A DNA stretch of 64,000 nt from Novilysobacter antarcticus (GTDB lineage Bacteria; Pseudomonadota; Gammaproteobacteria; Xanthomonadales; Xanthomonadaceae): contig NZ_JAIEUJ010000003.1 of NCBI RefSeq assembly GCF_019802285.1, positions 186,001 through 250,000 of the forward strand, in the 5' to 3' direction. The translations under genes and the position numbers were made by a program. The notes under the pieces are model-generated. The model was not told where the DNA came from and made no database searches. It worked only from the letters and a program-made list of their open reading frames with translations. Below are positions 20,844 through 29,316 of the stretch, piece after piece. Positions within the stretch are counted from its first letter, which is position 1. Each line of letters begins with the position of its first letter.

Positions 20844-23429
20844 TCAGGCCTTCGTGAACACCAGGTTGCCGCGCTCGGCATCGACGTGGATGGTCTCGCC
20901 GCTGAGGAACTCGCCCGACAGGATCTTGCTGGCCAGCGGGTTCTCCAGTTGCTGCTGGATCGCGCGCTTGAGTGGGCGCGCGCCGTAGACCGGGTCAAAG
21001 CCGACATCGGCCAGCAACGCCAGTGCGCTGTCGGACAACTCCAGCGCCAGTCCACGTTCGGCCAGACGCTTGTCCAGACCGTGCAGCTGGACCTTGGCGA
21101 TCTCGCGGATCTGCTGCTTGTCCAGCGAATGGAACACGACGATGTCGTCCAAACGGTTGATGAACTCCGGGCGGAAGTGGCTCTGCACCACGCCCATCAC
21201 CGCGGCCTTCATTTGCGTGTAGCTCTCGGGTGAATCGTCGCCATCCATTTCCTGGATCATCTGACTGCCCAGGTTGGAGGTCATCACGATCACCGTGTTG
21301 CGGAAATCGACCGTGCGGCCCTGGCCGTCGGTCAGACGGCCGTCGTCGAGCACCTGCAGCAGGATGTTGAACACGTCCGGGTGCGCCTTTTCGACCTCGT
21401 CCAGCAGGATCACGCTGTAGGGGCGGCGGCGGACCGCCTCGGTCAGGTAACCGCCCTCCTCGTAGCCGACGTAGCCCGGGGGCGCACCAACCAGCCGGCT
21501 GACCGCGTGCTTCTCCATGAACTCGCTCATGTCGATGCGGATCATTGCCTCGGAACTGTCGAACAGGAACTCGGCCAGCGCCTTGCACAGCTCGGTCTTG
21601 CCGACACCCGTGGGACCGAGGAACAGGAAGGAACCCGACGGCCGGTTGGGATCGGACAGCCCGGCACGCGAGCGGCGCACCGAGTCGGAAACGACCTTGA
21701 TCGCCTCGTCCTGGCCAATGACCCGCTGGTGCAGCAGGTCTTCCATCTGCAGCAGCTTCTCGCGCTCGCCCTCAAGCATCTTCGCCACCGGAATGCCGGT
21801 CCAGCGGCTGACCACCTCGGCGATCTCCTCGTCGGTCACCTTGTCCTGCAGGAGGGTGAAGCCCTTGGTCTCGGCTTCGTGCGCGGCCTGGGCCTGCTTC
21901 TCCAGCTCGGGCAGGCGGCCGTACTGGATCTCGCTCATGCGGGCGTAGTCCTGGGCGCGCTGCGCGGCCTCCAATTCCAGCTTGGCCGCCTCGATCTTCT
22001 CCTTGATCTTCGTGGCGCCCTGCAACGTTGCCTTCTCGGCCTTCCAGACCTCCTCCAGGTCGTTGAACTCGCGCTCAAGCACGGCGATCTCGTCCTCGAG
22101 GTCGGCCAGGCGCTGCTTGGACGCGTCGTCCTTTTCCTTCTTCAGTGCCTCGCGCTGGATCTTCAGCTGGATCAGCCGGCGTTCCTTGCGGTCCAGCTCC
22201 TCGGGCTTGGAGTCGATTTCCATCCGGATCCGGCTGGCGGCCTCGTCCATCAGGTCGATCGCCTTGTCGGGCAACTGGCGATCGGCGATGTAACGGTGGC
22301 TCAGGGTCGCGGCGGCGACGATCGCCGGGTCGGTGATCTCCACCCCGTGGTGCACCGCGTAGCGCTCCTTCAGCCCGCGCAGGATGGCGATGGTGTCCTC
22401 CACGCTCGGCTCGCCAACCAGCACCTTCTGGAAGCGCCGCTCCAGCGCGGCGTCCTTCTCGATGTACTGGCGGTACTCGTCCAGCGTGGTCGCGCCGATG
22501 CAGTGCAGCTCGCCGCGCGCCAGCGCTGGCTTGAGCATGTTGCCGGCGTCCATCGAGCCTTCGGCCTTGCCCGCGCCGACCACGGTGTGCAACTCGTCGA
22601 TGAACAGGATCACCTGGCCCTCGCTCTTGGCCAGGTCGCTGAGCACGCCCTTGAGACGCTCCTCGAATTCGCCGCGGAACTTCGCTCCGGCGATCAGCGC
22701 GCCCATATCCAGCGACAGCAGGCGCCGGCCGCGCAGCCCTTCGGGCACCTCGTTGTTGATGATTCGCTGGGCCAGACCTTCGGCGATGGCGGTCTTGCCG
22801 ACGCCGGGCTCGCCGATCAGCACCGGGTTGTTCTTGGTCCGGCGCTGCAGGACCTGGATGGTTCGACGGATTTCCTCGTCGCGACCGATCACCGGGTCGA
22901 GCTTGCCCGACTCGGCCAGCGCGGTCAGGTCGACGGTGTATTTCTCCAGCGCCTGCCGCTGGTCCTCGGCATTTTCCGACTGCACAGCCTCACCTCCACG
23001 AATCTTGTCGATCGCCGCCTCCAGGCGGGACTTGTCCGCACCGGCGGCCTTCAGCGCGCGACCGGTTTCTCCACCATCCTCCAACGCGGCCAGCACGAAC
23101 AGCTCGGTGGCGATGAAGCCATCCCCACGCTGCTGGGCGTACTTGTCGGTCAGGTTGAGCAGCCGCGAGAGATCGTTGCCAACACTGACGTTTCCGGCCT
23201 GGCCGGACACGGTCGGCAGTTTCTGCAGCGCCTCACCGAGCCGCTCGCGCAGAAGCGGTACGTTGACGCCCGCCTGCGACAGCAGCGGTCGCGTGCTGCC
23301 GTCTTTCTGGTCGATCAGAGCCGTCAGCAGGTGCACCGGTTCGATGACGCTGTGGTCGCGCCCGACCGCCATTGATTGCGCGTCGGCAAGCGCTTGCTGG
23401 AAGCGCGATGTGAGCTTGTCCATCCGCAT
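20844..23429 (-). CDS. clpB: ATP-dependent disaggregase chaperone ClpB
   Basis: The 861-residue hexameric AAA+ chaperone that, with DnaK, recovers aggregated proteins after heat stress. An N-terminal Clp repeat domain (1-145) is followed by the first AAA+ domain with Walker [10 protein letters not shown] near residue 208. Next comes the ClpB-specific coiled-coil middle domain (about 400-530) and the second AAA+ domain with GPTGVGKTE near 606. The length and coiled coil separate it from ClpA and ClpC. A sigma-32-type promoter lies upstream. The ATG at 23427-23429 begins [18 protein letters not shown] at 23423 is the usual ClpB beginning and may be the true start. Confidence 0.98.
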   Translation of the reverse strand: MRMDKLTSRFQQALADAQSMAVGRDHSVIEPVHLLTALIDQKDGSTRPLLSQAGVNVPLLRERLGEALQKLPTVSGQAGNVSVGNDLSRLLNLTDKYAQQRGDGFIATELFVLAALEDGGETGRALKAAGADKSRLEAAIDKIRGGEAVQSENAEDQRQALEKYTVDLTALAESGKLDPVIGRDEEIRRTIQVLQRRTKNNPVLIGEPGVGKTAIAEGLAQRIINNEVPEGLRGRRLLSLDMGALIAGAKFRGEFEERLKGVLSDLAKSEGQVILFIDELHTVVGAGKAEGSMDAGNMLKPALARGELHCIGATTLDEYRQYIEKDAALERRFQKVLVGEPSVEDTIAILRGLKERYAVHHGVEITDPAIVAAATLSHRYIADRQLPDKAIDLMDEAASRIRMEIDSKPEELDRKERRLIQLKIQREALKKEKDDASKQRLADLEDEIAVLEREFNDLEEVWKAEKATLQGATKIKEKIEAAKLELEAAQRAQDYARMSEIQYGRLPELEKQAQAAHEAETKGFTLLQDKVTDEEIAEVVSRWTGIPVAKMLEGEREKLLQMEDLLHQRVIGQDEAIKVVSDSVRRSRAGLSDPNRPSGSFLFLGPTGVGKTELCKALAEFLFDSSEAMIRIDMSEFMEKHAVSRLVGAPPGYVGYEEGGYLTEAVRRRPYSVILLDEVEKAHPDVFNILLQVLDDGRLTDGQGRTVDFRNTVIVMTSNLGSQMIQEMDGDDSPESYTQMKAAVMGVVQSHFRPEFINRLDDIVVFHSLDKQQIREIAKVQLHGLDKRLAERGLALELSDSALALLADVGFDPVYGARPLKRAIQQQLENPLASKILSGEFLSGETIHVDAERGNLVFTKA

Positions 23430-23480
23430 GTCGTGTCCTCAAGGGTCAGGGCGACCACGCCGGGTCGCGATAACCCAGAC

Positions 23481-23506
23481 ATGAGGTTTGCAGCGCCCAG
23501 TTCAAG
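23481..23506 (-). promoter_or_regulatory. Sigma-32 (heat-shock) promoter of clpB
   Basis: Read on the minus strand: CTTGAA (23506-23501), 14 bases, CCTCAT (23486-23481). The E. coli RpoH consensus is CTTGAA, 13-15 bases, CCCCAT, so this matches 11 of 12 positions with ideal spacing. It lies 52 bp before the clpB start, which fits ClpB as a heat-shock protein. Confidence 0.8.
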
Positions 23507-23678
23507 ATCCCGCGGCGACTGTCGCTCGCCGGTCAGCATCGCTACAACACCATCCGGGCATGCTTGCATGCTTCAGGCAACGCTCCGGGGCAGGCGCACC
23601 AGCGCTGATTGCCCCCACTAGAGAACCCCGGGACGGCCGACCAACGGCTTGAGCAATCTCCACAATCGCGAGTCCAAC

Positions 23679-23978
23679 ATGCCCCAATACGACCCCCAGG
23701 CACTGCAGCAGAAGTACGAGCGCTGGCGCGAGCTGCACCGGCAACAGGAGCAGGCTCAAGCGCAGTGGCTCGAGGCGGAGGCGCTGCTTCACGAGCTGCA
23801 GGCGTACTACCAAAGCCTTCAGTGGCGCGAGGATCACGCCAACAATGTGCCGATCGAATGCAACAACGGCGAATACTGCATCCTCAGCGAGGACACCCTG
23901 TGGAACATGCTGACCGACCGCGACGAGGTGGCGAAACGCTGGATGCGCCTCGGGCTTGATGCGTTCGACCGCAACTAG
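23679..23978 (+). CDS. DUF4298 domain-containing protein
   Basis: A small cytosolic protein of 99 residues, rich in Glu and Gln, likely helical. The N-terminal half is a probable coiled coil (about residues 6-45). The C-terminal part, with AYYQSLQWREDH and YCILSEDTLWNMLTDRDEVAKRWMRL, matches the DUF4298 pattern as I know it. The function of this family is unknown. The ATG at 23679 is preferred; an in-frame TTG lies at 23649. The 249 bp between it and clpB hold the clpB promoter and no other recognisable feature. Confidence 0.75.
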   Translation: MPQYDPQALQQKYERWRELHRQQEQAQAQWLEAEALLHELQAYYQSLQWREDHANNVPIECNNGEYCILSEDTLWNMLTDRDEVAKRWMRLGLDAFDRN

Positions 23979-24013
23979 CCGTTTGAACTCGACCCGCGTG
24001 ACCCGGTTCGGGT

Positions 24014-24793
24014 TCAGGCATCCGGTTGCAGCCACACCAATGACGCCATCCGTCCGGTCCGCTGGTCGCGACGGTGCGAGTAGAAGCGCGCGGGTTCGGC
24101 GATCGTGCACAGCCCGCCGCCGTAGATACGGTCCGCCGCCAGTCCCGCCTGCATCAGCCGTCGCCGGGCCAGCGCGTACAGATCGACATTCCAGTGCCCC
24201 TGCCGGGTTGCAATGAACGCGCTTTCCGCCAACGCGTCGCGCGACACGAACGCCTCGCGGACCTCGGCACCGACCTCGTAACGCTGCGGCCCGGCCGCCG
24301 GCCCAAGCCAGGCGATCAGCCGCTCCGGCGGGGCCGTCATCGCGGCCACCGTGGCTTCCAGTACGCCGCCCGCCAGGCCCCGCCAGCCGGCATGCGCCGC
24401 ACCCACCTCGCTGCCGTCATCGGCGCAGAACAGCACCGGCAGGCAGTCGGCGGTAAGGATGGCAAGCACGGTGCCGGGAACGGAAGTCACCGCGGCGTCG
24501 GCTTCCGGTTCGGTGATGTCCGCATTTCCACGACGCGCGCCCGCACGGAACACTGTCGTTCCATGCACCTGCCGCAACCACACGGGCGCTGAGGGCAGTC
24601 CCGCCAGAGCGATCAGTGCCGCACGGTTGGCGTCCACCGCCGACGGATCGTCACCATCCAGTGCATAACGGTTGCCAAGGTTGAACCGGTCGAATGGCGC
24701 CAAGGACCCGCCTGCGCCGTAGCGCAGCGTGGTCAACCCGTGCACCCCTCGCGGCGCGGGCCAATCAGCCCACAGGAGCGGAGAGGCCGCCAC
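24014..24793 (-). CDS. pgeF: Peptidoglycan editing factor PgeF (YfiH/laccase-domain protein)
   Basis: A 259-residue protein of the multicopper polyphenol oxidase-like family (PF02578). The metal-site motifs are present: VRQVHGTTV near residue 75, ILTADCLPVLFCADDGSEVGAAHAGWRGLAGGVLE in the middle given here in parts (TADCLPVLF, AHAGWRGL), and LGPAAGPQRYEVG. E. coli YfiH was reported to prevent misincorporation of serine into peptidoglycan; relatives show purine nucleoside phosphorylase or adenosine deaminase activity, so the main role is still debated. Its start at 24793 abuts the rluD stop, as the rluD-yfiH pair does in many proteobacteria. Confidence 0.9.
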   Translation of the reverse strand: MAASPLLWADWPAPRGVHGLTTLRYGAGGSLAPFDRFNLGNRYALDGDDPSAVDANRAALIALAGLPSAPVWLRQVHGTTVFRAGARRGNADITEPEADAAVTSVPGTVLAILTADCLPVLFCADDGSEVGAAHAGWRGLAGGVLEATVAAMTAPPERLIAWLGPAAGPQRYEVGAEVREAFVSRDALAESAFIATRQGHWNVDLYALARRRLMQAGLAADRIYGGGLCTIAEPARFYSHRRDQRTGRMASLVWLQPDA

Positions 24794-25768
24794 TCAGCGG
24801 CCTCGCTCGAGCGCCTCGGCGGTGTCGTCGCGCAGCGCCGTCACCAGGGCCTGCATGTCCTCCGGCATCGGTGCGCTGCACCGCACCGGCTCGTTGGTTA
24901 CCGGATGCACGAACTCCAGCGTCTCGGCGTGCAAGGCCTGACGCCTGAACCCTTTCAGCGCGGTCACCAGCGACTCGTTGGCGCCGCGGGGCAGTTTCAG
25001 CGATCCGCCATACAGCGGATCACCGATGATCGGGTGCTTGAGGTGGGCCATGTGGACGCGGATCTGGTGGGTACGACCCGTTTCCAGCCGGCACTCCAGC
25101 AGGGTGTGCGCGCGAAAGCGCTCGCGCAGGCGGAAATGGGTGATCGCGTCGCGGCCGTCCTCACGCACCGCCATGCGGATGCGGTCGCGCGGGTGGCGAT
25201 CAATCGGCGCCTTGGCGGTGCCGCCTGACACCAATGCACCCGACACCACGGCCAGGTACTGGCGATGGACCTCGCGCGATGACAGTTGCTCAACCAGTGC
25301 GGTATGGGCGACCAGCGTTCGGGCGACCACCATCACCCCGGAGGTGTCCTTGTCCAGGCGATGGACGATGCCCGCGCGCGGCAGTGCGTTCAGGTCCGGC
25401 TGGCGGTACAGCAGCGCGTTGACCAGGGTGCCGTCCGGATTGCCGGCGCCGGGATGCACGACCAGGCCGGCGGGTTTGTCGATGACGATCACGTGCTCGT
25501 CCTCGAACAGGACGTCCAGCGGAATGTCCTCCGGCTCCGAGCGGGTCTGTACGTCCGGCGTCACGTTCAGGCTGACCAGCTCGCCGCCGTGCACCGGATC
25601 GCGCGGGCGTACCGTATTGCCGTCCAGCAGGACCTCTCCGGACTTGATCCAGCCAGACAAGCGCGAGCGCGAATAGGACGGGAAGAGCTCCGCCACCACG
25701 GCATCGAAGCGGCGCCCGGCGGCGGCGGCGGGCACGGTGGCCTGGAGGGCGATGTCGGGTTGGCTCAT
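24794..25768 (-). CDS. rluD: 23S rRNA pseudouridine synthase RluD
   Basis: A 324-residue RluA-family enzyme that makes pseudouridines 1911, 1915 and 1917 in helix 69 of 23S rRNA. An N-terminal S4 RNA-binding domain (about 15-75, [23 protein letters not shown]) precedes the catalytic domain. The catalytic aspartate is in [13 protein letters not shown], near residue 140. The last base of its stop codon touches the pgeF start. It is divergent from bamD, again a common gammaproteobacterial arrangement (bamD/rluD/yfiH). Confidence 0.95.
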   Translation of the reverse strand: MSQPDIALQATVPAAAAGRRFDAVVAELFPSYSRSRLSGWIKSGEVLLDGNTVRPRDPVHGGELVSLNVTPDVQTRSEPEDIPLDVLFEDEHVIVIDKPAGLVVHPGAGNPDGTLVNALLYRQPDLNALPRAGIVHRLDKDTSGVMVVARTLVAHTALVEQLSSREVHRQYLAVVSGALVSGGTAKAPIDRHPRDRIRMAVREDGRDAITHFRLRERFRAHTLLECRLETGRTHQIRVHMAHLKHPIIGDPLYGGSLKLPRGANESLVTALKGFRRQALHAETLEFVHPVTNEPVRCSAPMPEDMQALVTALRDDTAEALERGR

Positions 25769-25848
25769 TGGCAGGACACGGTTAAGGGCACACGGCGCGG
25801 GACTGCTATTATCGGCGCTTCGTGCCCCCGGCGCCCGTGATATCGACC

Positions 25849-26694
25849 ATGACCCATCGTTATGCCCCCCTCCGCGCGCTGTCGCTGCTGCTGATCGTTG
25901 TCCTGATCGGCCCCGGCTGCTCGATGTTCAAGAAGAAAGACACCACTCCGGAGGCCGCGCCGGTCGAGGAACTCTACGAGAAAGGCCACTCCGCCATGAA
26001 GCGTGGCAACTGGTCCGCCGGTGCCGCCAACTTCAAGGGCCTGGTGGCCCAGTACCCGTACGGTCCCTATACCGAGCAGGCGCTGATCGAGACCGCCTAC
26101 GCGCAGTACAAGGCCGGCAACCACGAGGAGGCGATCAGCAGCATCGACCGTTTCATCCGCACCTACCCGACCCACCGCAACATCGCCTACCTGTACTACC
26201 TGCGGGGGCTGGTGAACTCCAGCCGCGATACCGTATTCCTGCAGAAGGTCTGGAAGCTCGATCCCAGCCGCCGCGACCTGGCCACGCCGCACCAGGCCTA
26301 CAACGACTTCTCCATCGTCGTAGAGCGCTATCCCAACAGCCGCTATTCCGCCGACGCGCGTGAGCGTATGGCGGAGCTGCAGAACACCTTCGCCCGACAT
26401 GAGCTTGAAGTCTCGCTGTACAACCTGCGCCGCACCGCCTATGTCGCGGCGGTGGAACGCGCGACCTACCTGCTGGAGACTTACCCGGACAGCAAGTACC
26501 AGAATGACGCGATCGCCGCCTTGGCTGCTGCGTACACGGGCCTGGGCAACGAGACCCTGGCCGCCGATACCCGCGACCGCCTGCAGAAGGCCGATCCGAG
26601 TCATCCGTATCTGGCGGGCAGCTGGCCGAAGTTCCCGGGCGACTGGCGCAAGCTCAACCCGTTTGCACGCGAGAAGTCTGCGCTGGATTACTGA
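25849..26694 (+). CDS. bamD: Outer-membrane protein assembly factor BamD
   Basis: An outer-membrane lipoprotein of 281 residues, part of the BAM complex that inserts beta-barrel proteins. The signal peptide ends at Cys24 in LIGPGCSMF; the -3 position is Gly rather than the usual Leu. Five tetratricopeptide-like repeats follow, with the family stretches [20 protein letters not shown] and [19 protein letters not shown] chose the ATG at 25849 ([11 protein letters not shown]) because it gives a normal signal peptide; an in-frame GTG at 25822 adds nine residues. Divergent from rluD, and followed by a strong terminator. Confidence 0.94.
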   Translation: MTHRYAPLRALSLLLIVVLIGPGCSMFKKKDTTPEAAPVEELYEKGHSAMKRGNWSAGAANFKGLVAQYPYGPYTEQALIETAYAQYKAGNHEEAISSIDRFIRTYPTHRNIAYLYYLRGLVNSSRDTVFLQKVWKLDPSRRDLATPHQAYNDFSIVVERYPNSRYSADARERMAELQNTFARHELEVSLYNLRRTAYVAAVERATYLLETYPDSKYQNDAIAALAAAYTGLGNETLAADTRDRLQKADPSHPYLAGSWPKFPGDWRKLNPFAREKSALDY

Positions 26695-26728
26695 GCGGCA
26701 CCCCGCGTTCGCGAAAACATCCGATGCA

Positions 26729-27559
26729 TCAGGAAACGCCGCCTCCGGGCGGCGTTTTGCCGTGGACAGGATTCGCTACCGGCAGTACCGCCCGAAATCC
26801 TTGCTTCTCCAGCAGCTGCAGGAGTAGTTGCAGCGTCTCCACGTTGCGTCCATGCCGGGCGCCTTCATGCATCAGCACGATCACGCCCGGTGCCAGATCG
26901 CGTTCGATGCGGGCAACCACCGCTTGCGGATCTGCGGCCACGGCGTCGAACCCGCGGGCACTCCATGCAACACGGGCCAGGCCGTGTTCGCGCAGCGCGC
27001 TGGCCACGAACGGATTGGCCATGCCGACCACGGCGCGGAACCAGCGCGGCTGCACACCCGCGATTGCGGTCAGCTCTGCCTGCGCACGTCCGATCTGCTC
27101 GCGCATGCGGGCCGGACCCAGCGCCCAGAACATCGATTGAGGATGGCTGTGACTGTGGTTGCCGATCCCATGTCCGCGCCGCACGATTTCCCGCACCAGC
27201 TCGGGCCGCTCACGCGCGCGCTCGCCAACAAGGAAAAACGTCGCCTTGGCGCCGTGGGCATCCAACAGGTCCAGCACCGCTGCGGTGTCCGCGGATGGAC
27301 CGTCGTCGATGGTGAGCCAGACCGCGCGCTCGCGGGTGGGCAGGCGGGTGAGAACAGGACTGAATAGCCGCGAGTCGGGTTTCAGCGTGCCCCACAGGAA
27401 GGACAGATGACTGGCCAGCATCGCCGCCAGGCCGACCGGCCAATCCCAGCGCCACCAGATTGCCGCTACCAGCAGTTGCGAGACGAGAAGGAGCATCCAC
27501 CACGCGTGGGGGCGGCGGGGAACGCGGTGCGGTACGGGGATCGCCATGATCTGGATCAT
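26729..27559 (-). CDS. Polysaccharide deacetylase family protein
   Basis: A membrane-anchored NodB-domain carbohydrate esterase 4 protein of about 276 residues. Two hydrophobic segments lie near the N-terminus (about 22-55). The NodB metal motifs follow: TIDDGPS with the catalytic and metal aspartates, and HSHSH as the H-S-x-x-H motif. The third motif, usually R-x-P-x-G, is altered (FRAVVGMANP). The later motifs are VAWSARGFD and GVIVLMHEG. The substrate is unknown; such enzymes remove acetyl groups from polysaccharide or lipid-linked sugars. The start is ambiguous: ATGs at 27559 and 27547 and a GTG at 27574 are all possible. The C-terminus is encoded by the bamD terminator. Confidence 0.83.
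   Translation of the reverse strand: MIQIMAIPVPHRVPRRPHAWWMLLLVSQLLVAAIWWRWDWPVGLAAMLASHLSFLWGTLKPDSRLFSPVLTRLPTRERAVWLTIDDGPSADTAAVLDLLDAHGAKATFFLVGERARERPELVREIVRRGHGIGNHSHSHPQSMFWALGPARMREQIGRAQAELTAIAGVQPRWFRAVVGMANPFVASALREHGLARVAWSARGFDAVAADPQAVVARIERDLAPGVIVLMHEGARHGRNVETLQLLLQLLEKQGFRAVLPVANPVHGKTPPGGGVS
26734..26758 (+). terminator. bamD terminator, inside the end of the convergent gene
   Basis: AAACGCCGCC (26734-26743) pairs with GGCGGCGTTT (26748-26757) around TCCG, then T. The hairpin encodes the last residues of the convergent deacetylase (TPPGGGVS), whose stop is at 26729-26731. Confidence 0.85.
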
Positions 27560-27637
27560 GCCAGCGTCAGCCACCCCTCGTTACACTGGCGAGCCAACCC
27601 GGGACGTAATCCGTCCGCACCTTACGGAAGCCTTGCC

Positions 27638-28567
27638 ATGTCACTTGATCCCGCACTGCGTTCGCGCATCGAAGAACTGCTTACCAACAACCGCGTCGTC
27701 TTGTTCATGAAAGGCGAGCCAGCCGCGCCCCAGTGCGGGTTCTCGGCCAAAGCGGTCGGACTGCTGGGCGCCACCGGGGTGAAGTACCAGCACGTCGACG
27801 TGCTCTCGGACCCGGAGATCCGTGAAGGCATCAAGGTCTACGGCGAATGGCCGACGATCCCCCAGCTCTACATCGACAAAGAGCTGGTGGGCGGCAGCGA
27901 CATCATCGAGCAGATCGCGCGCTCCGGCGAGCTGTATACCGCGCTGGGCGTGCCGGCCCCGGACCGCACCCCACCGGCGATCACCATCACCCCGGCAGCG
28001 GCGAAAATGCTTGGCGAGGCCGTGGGCAACGCCGGCAAGGGTTACGCGCTCCAGGTCGAGATCGACCCTCGCTTCAACGCCCGCCTGCAGCTGGCCCCGG
28101 TCGATGACAACGCCATTGCCAGCGAGGCCGAAGGCTTGCGCGTGCAGTTCGACATCGCCAGCGCCCAGCGCGCGCGCGGCCTGACGATTGACTGGGTCGA
28201 GGATGAGCGCGGCCGCGGTCTGGTGATCGACAATCCCAACGCGCCACCCAAGGTCGGCGCTCTGGATGTGACGGAGGCAGCCGCCAAGGTGGCCGACGGC
28301 AGCATCGTGCTGGTGGACGTGCGCCCCGCCGAGGAGCGTGCGATGGCCTCGGTCAAGGTTCCGTTCAAGACGCTCGACGGCAGCGGCCGTGAGCAGCTGG
28401 AGGCCCTGCCCAAGGACACCGGCCTGGCGTTTATCTGCCACACCGGTGCACGTAGTGCCCAACTGGCCGAGGACTTCCGCGCGCTCGGCTTCAAGCGCCT
28501 GTACAACGTTACCGGCGGCATCGCCGACTGGAGCGCGAAGGTCGATCCGGGCGTCCCGACCTACTGA
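27638..28567 (+). CDS. grxD: Monothiol glutaredoxin fused to an IscA-like and a rhodanese domain
   Basis: A 309-residue three-domain protein. Residues 1-104 are a monothiol glutaredoxin with the CGFS site at 33-36 and WPTIPQLYIDKELVGGSDI, as in Grx4/GrxD, which carries a [2Fe-2S] cluster with glutathione. Residues about 113-205 resemble an A-type carrier (IscA/HesB), with ITITPAAAKML and TIDWVEDERGRGLVIDNPNA, but the three cluster-binding cysteines are missing. Residues about 207-309 are a rhodanese domain with an intact active-site Cys267 (FICHTGARS). The layout suggests a role in iron-sulphur cluster trafficking or sulphur transfer. Such fusions occur in Xanthomonadaceae annotation, usually named only glutaredoxin. 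Confidence 0.88.
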   Translation: MSLDPALRSRIEELLTNNRVVLFMKGEPAAPQCGFSAKAVGLLGATGVKYQHVDVLSDPEIREGIKVYGEWPTIPQLYIDKELVGGSDIIEQIARSGELYTALGVPAPDRTPPAITITPAAAKMLGEAVGNAGKGYALQVEIDPRFNARLQLAPVDDNAIASEAEGLRVQFDIASAQRARGLTIDWVEDERGRGLVIDNPNAPPKVGALDVTEAAAKVADGSIVLVDVRPAEERAMASVKVPFKTLDGSGREQLEALPKDTGLAFICHTGARSAQLAEDFRALGFKRLYNVTGGIADWSAKVDPGVPTY

Positions 28568-28582
28568 GTCAGCACTGCGGGA

Positions 28583-28605
28583 GCGGCTTCAGCCACTGAA
28601 GCCGC
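28583..28605. terminator. Hairpin between the glutaredoxin and DUF924 genes
   Basis: GCGGCTTCAG (28583-28592) pairs perfectly with CTGAAGCCGC (28596-28605) around CCA. It includes the DUF924 stop codon and its last codons. The preceding GGGAGCGGCTTCAGCC looks like a repeat motif dispersed in related genomes. There is no T run. Confidence 0.55.
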
Positions 28606-29131
28606 CCTCGTCCAGCCACGCCTGCTCGGTCGGGGTGGTGGCGCGCCCGAACAGCGGGTTGCGGTGCGGGAACCGTCCGAACCGCTCGATGATCGCCTGA
28701 TGGTGCAAGGCCCACTTGTCGGGTTCCTCTCCGGGCATGGTCCGGTGCAGTTCGACGGACCGCTGCTGCTGCATCGGGTCCTCGCTGTGCGTGAATGGCA
28801 GATAGAAGAACCGCCGCAGCTCCGGATCAATCTGGGTATCAAAGCCGTGCCCGACCGCGCGCGTGGCGACTTCGCAGGCCAGGGGATCAGTCGCGTAGGC
28901 GTGGGCGCTGCCGCGAAAGATGTGGCGCGGGATCTGGTCCAGCAGCAGGACCAGCGCCATCGCGCTTTCGGCCGACTCCAGCCACCCCTGCAACTCACCG
29001 CGCGACGCCGCCATGTGCGCCTCCAGCAGATGCTCGCGGCAGCGCCGGTCGAAGGCTTCGCCGCCCCCGAACCACTTGTCTGGGCCGGCCTCACGCCAGA
29101 ATTCAAGGACCGCTTCGGCCGTCGTGTCCAT
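28589..29131 (-). CDS. DUF924 family protein
   Basis: A cytosolic, tetratricopeptide-like protein of 180 residues. The family pattern is clear: VLEFWREAGPDKWFGGG at the N-terminus, LLLDQIPRHIFRGSAHAYATDPLA in the middle (split here as LLLDQIPRHI and RGSAHAYATDP), and YLPFTHSED with RFPHRNPLFGR toward the end. DUF924 proteins have no established function. The ATG at 29131 has a good AGGTG five bases upstream; a longer frame reaches 29329. It is convergent with the glutaredoxin gene. Confidence 0.88.
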   Translation of the reverse strand: MDTTAEAVLEFWREAGPDKWFGGGEAFDRRCREHLLEAHMAASRGELQGWLESAESAMALVLLLDQIPRHIFRGSAHAYATDPLACEVATRAVGHGFDTQIDPELRRFFYLPFTHSEDPMQQQRSVELHRTMPGEEPDKWALHHQAIIERFGRFPHRNPLFGRATTPTEQAWLDEGGFSG

Positions 29132-29316
29132 CAGGCACCTCGTCAATGGGAATGGGTACCGAAGGTAGCAGGGCATGCGTTTAAGGCGCGGTGAGCCGCC
29201 ATCCCGGCCGGCTGCATGACCATTGTCACTCTTGGCACCGTTGCGGTCCGCGGCTACGGTCAATACATGACCATGCTGGCGCCATCGCCGCCGCGACATA
29301 CCGGGGAAAAATCCAA

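Noticed and set aside
21381..23375. Open frame of 664 codons opposite clpB
   Set aside because: Antisense of conserved ClpB codons; no motif of its own and no ribosome site.
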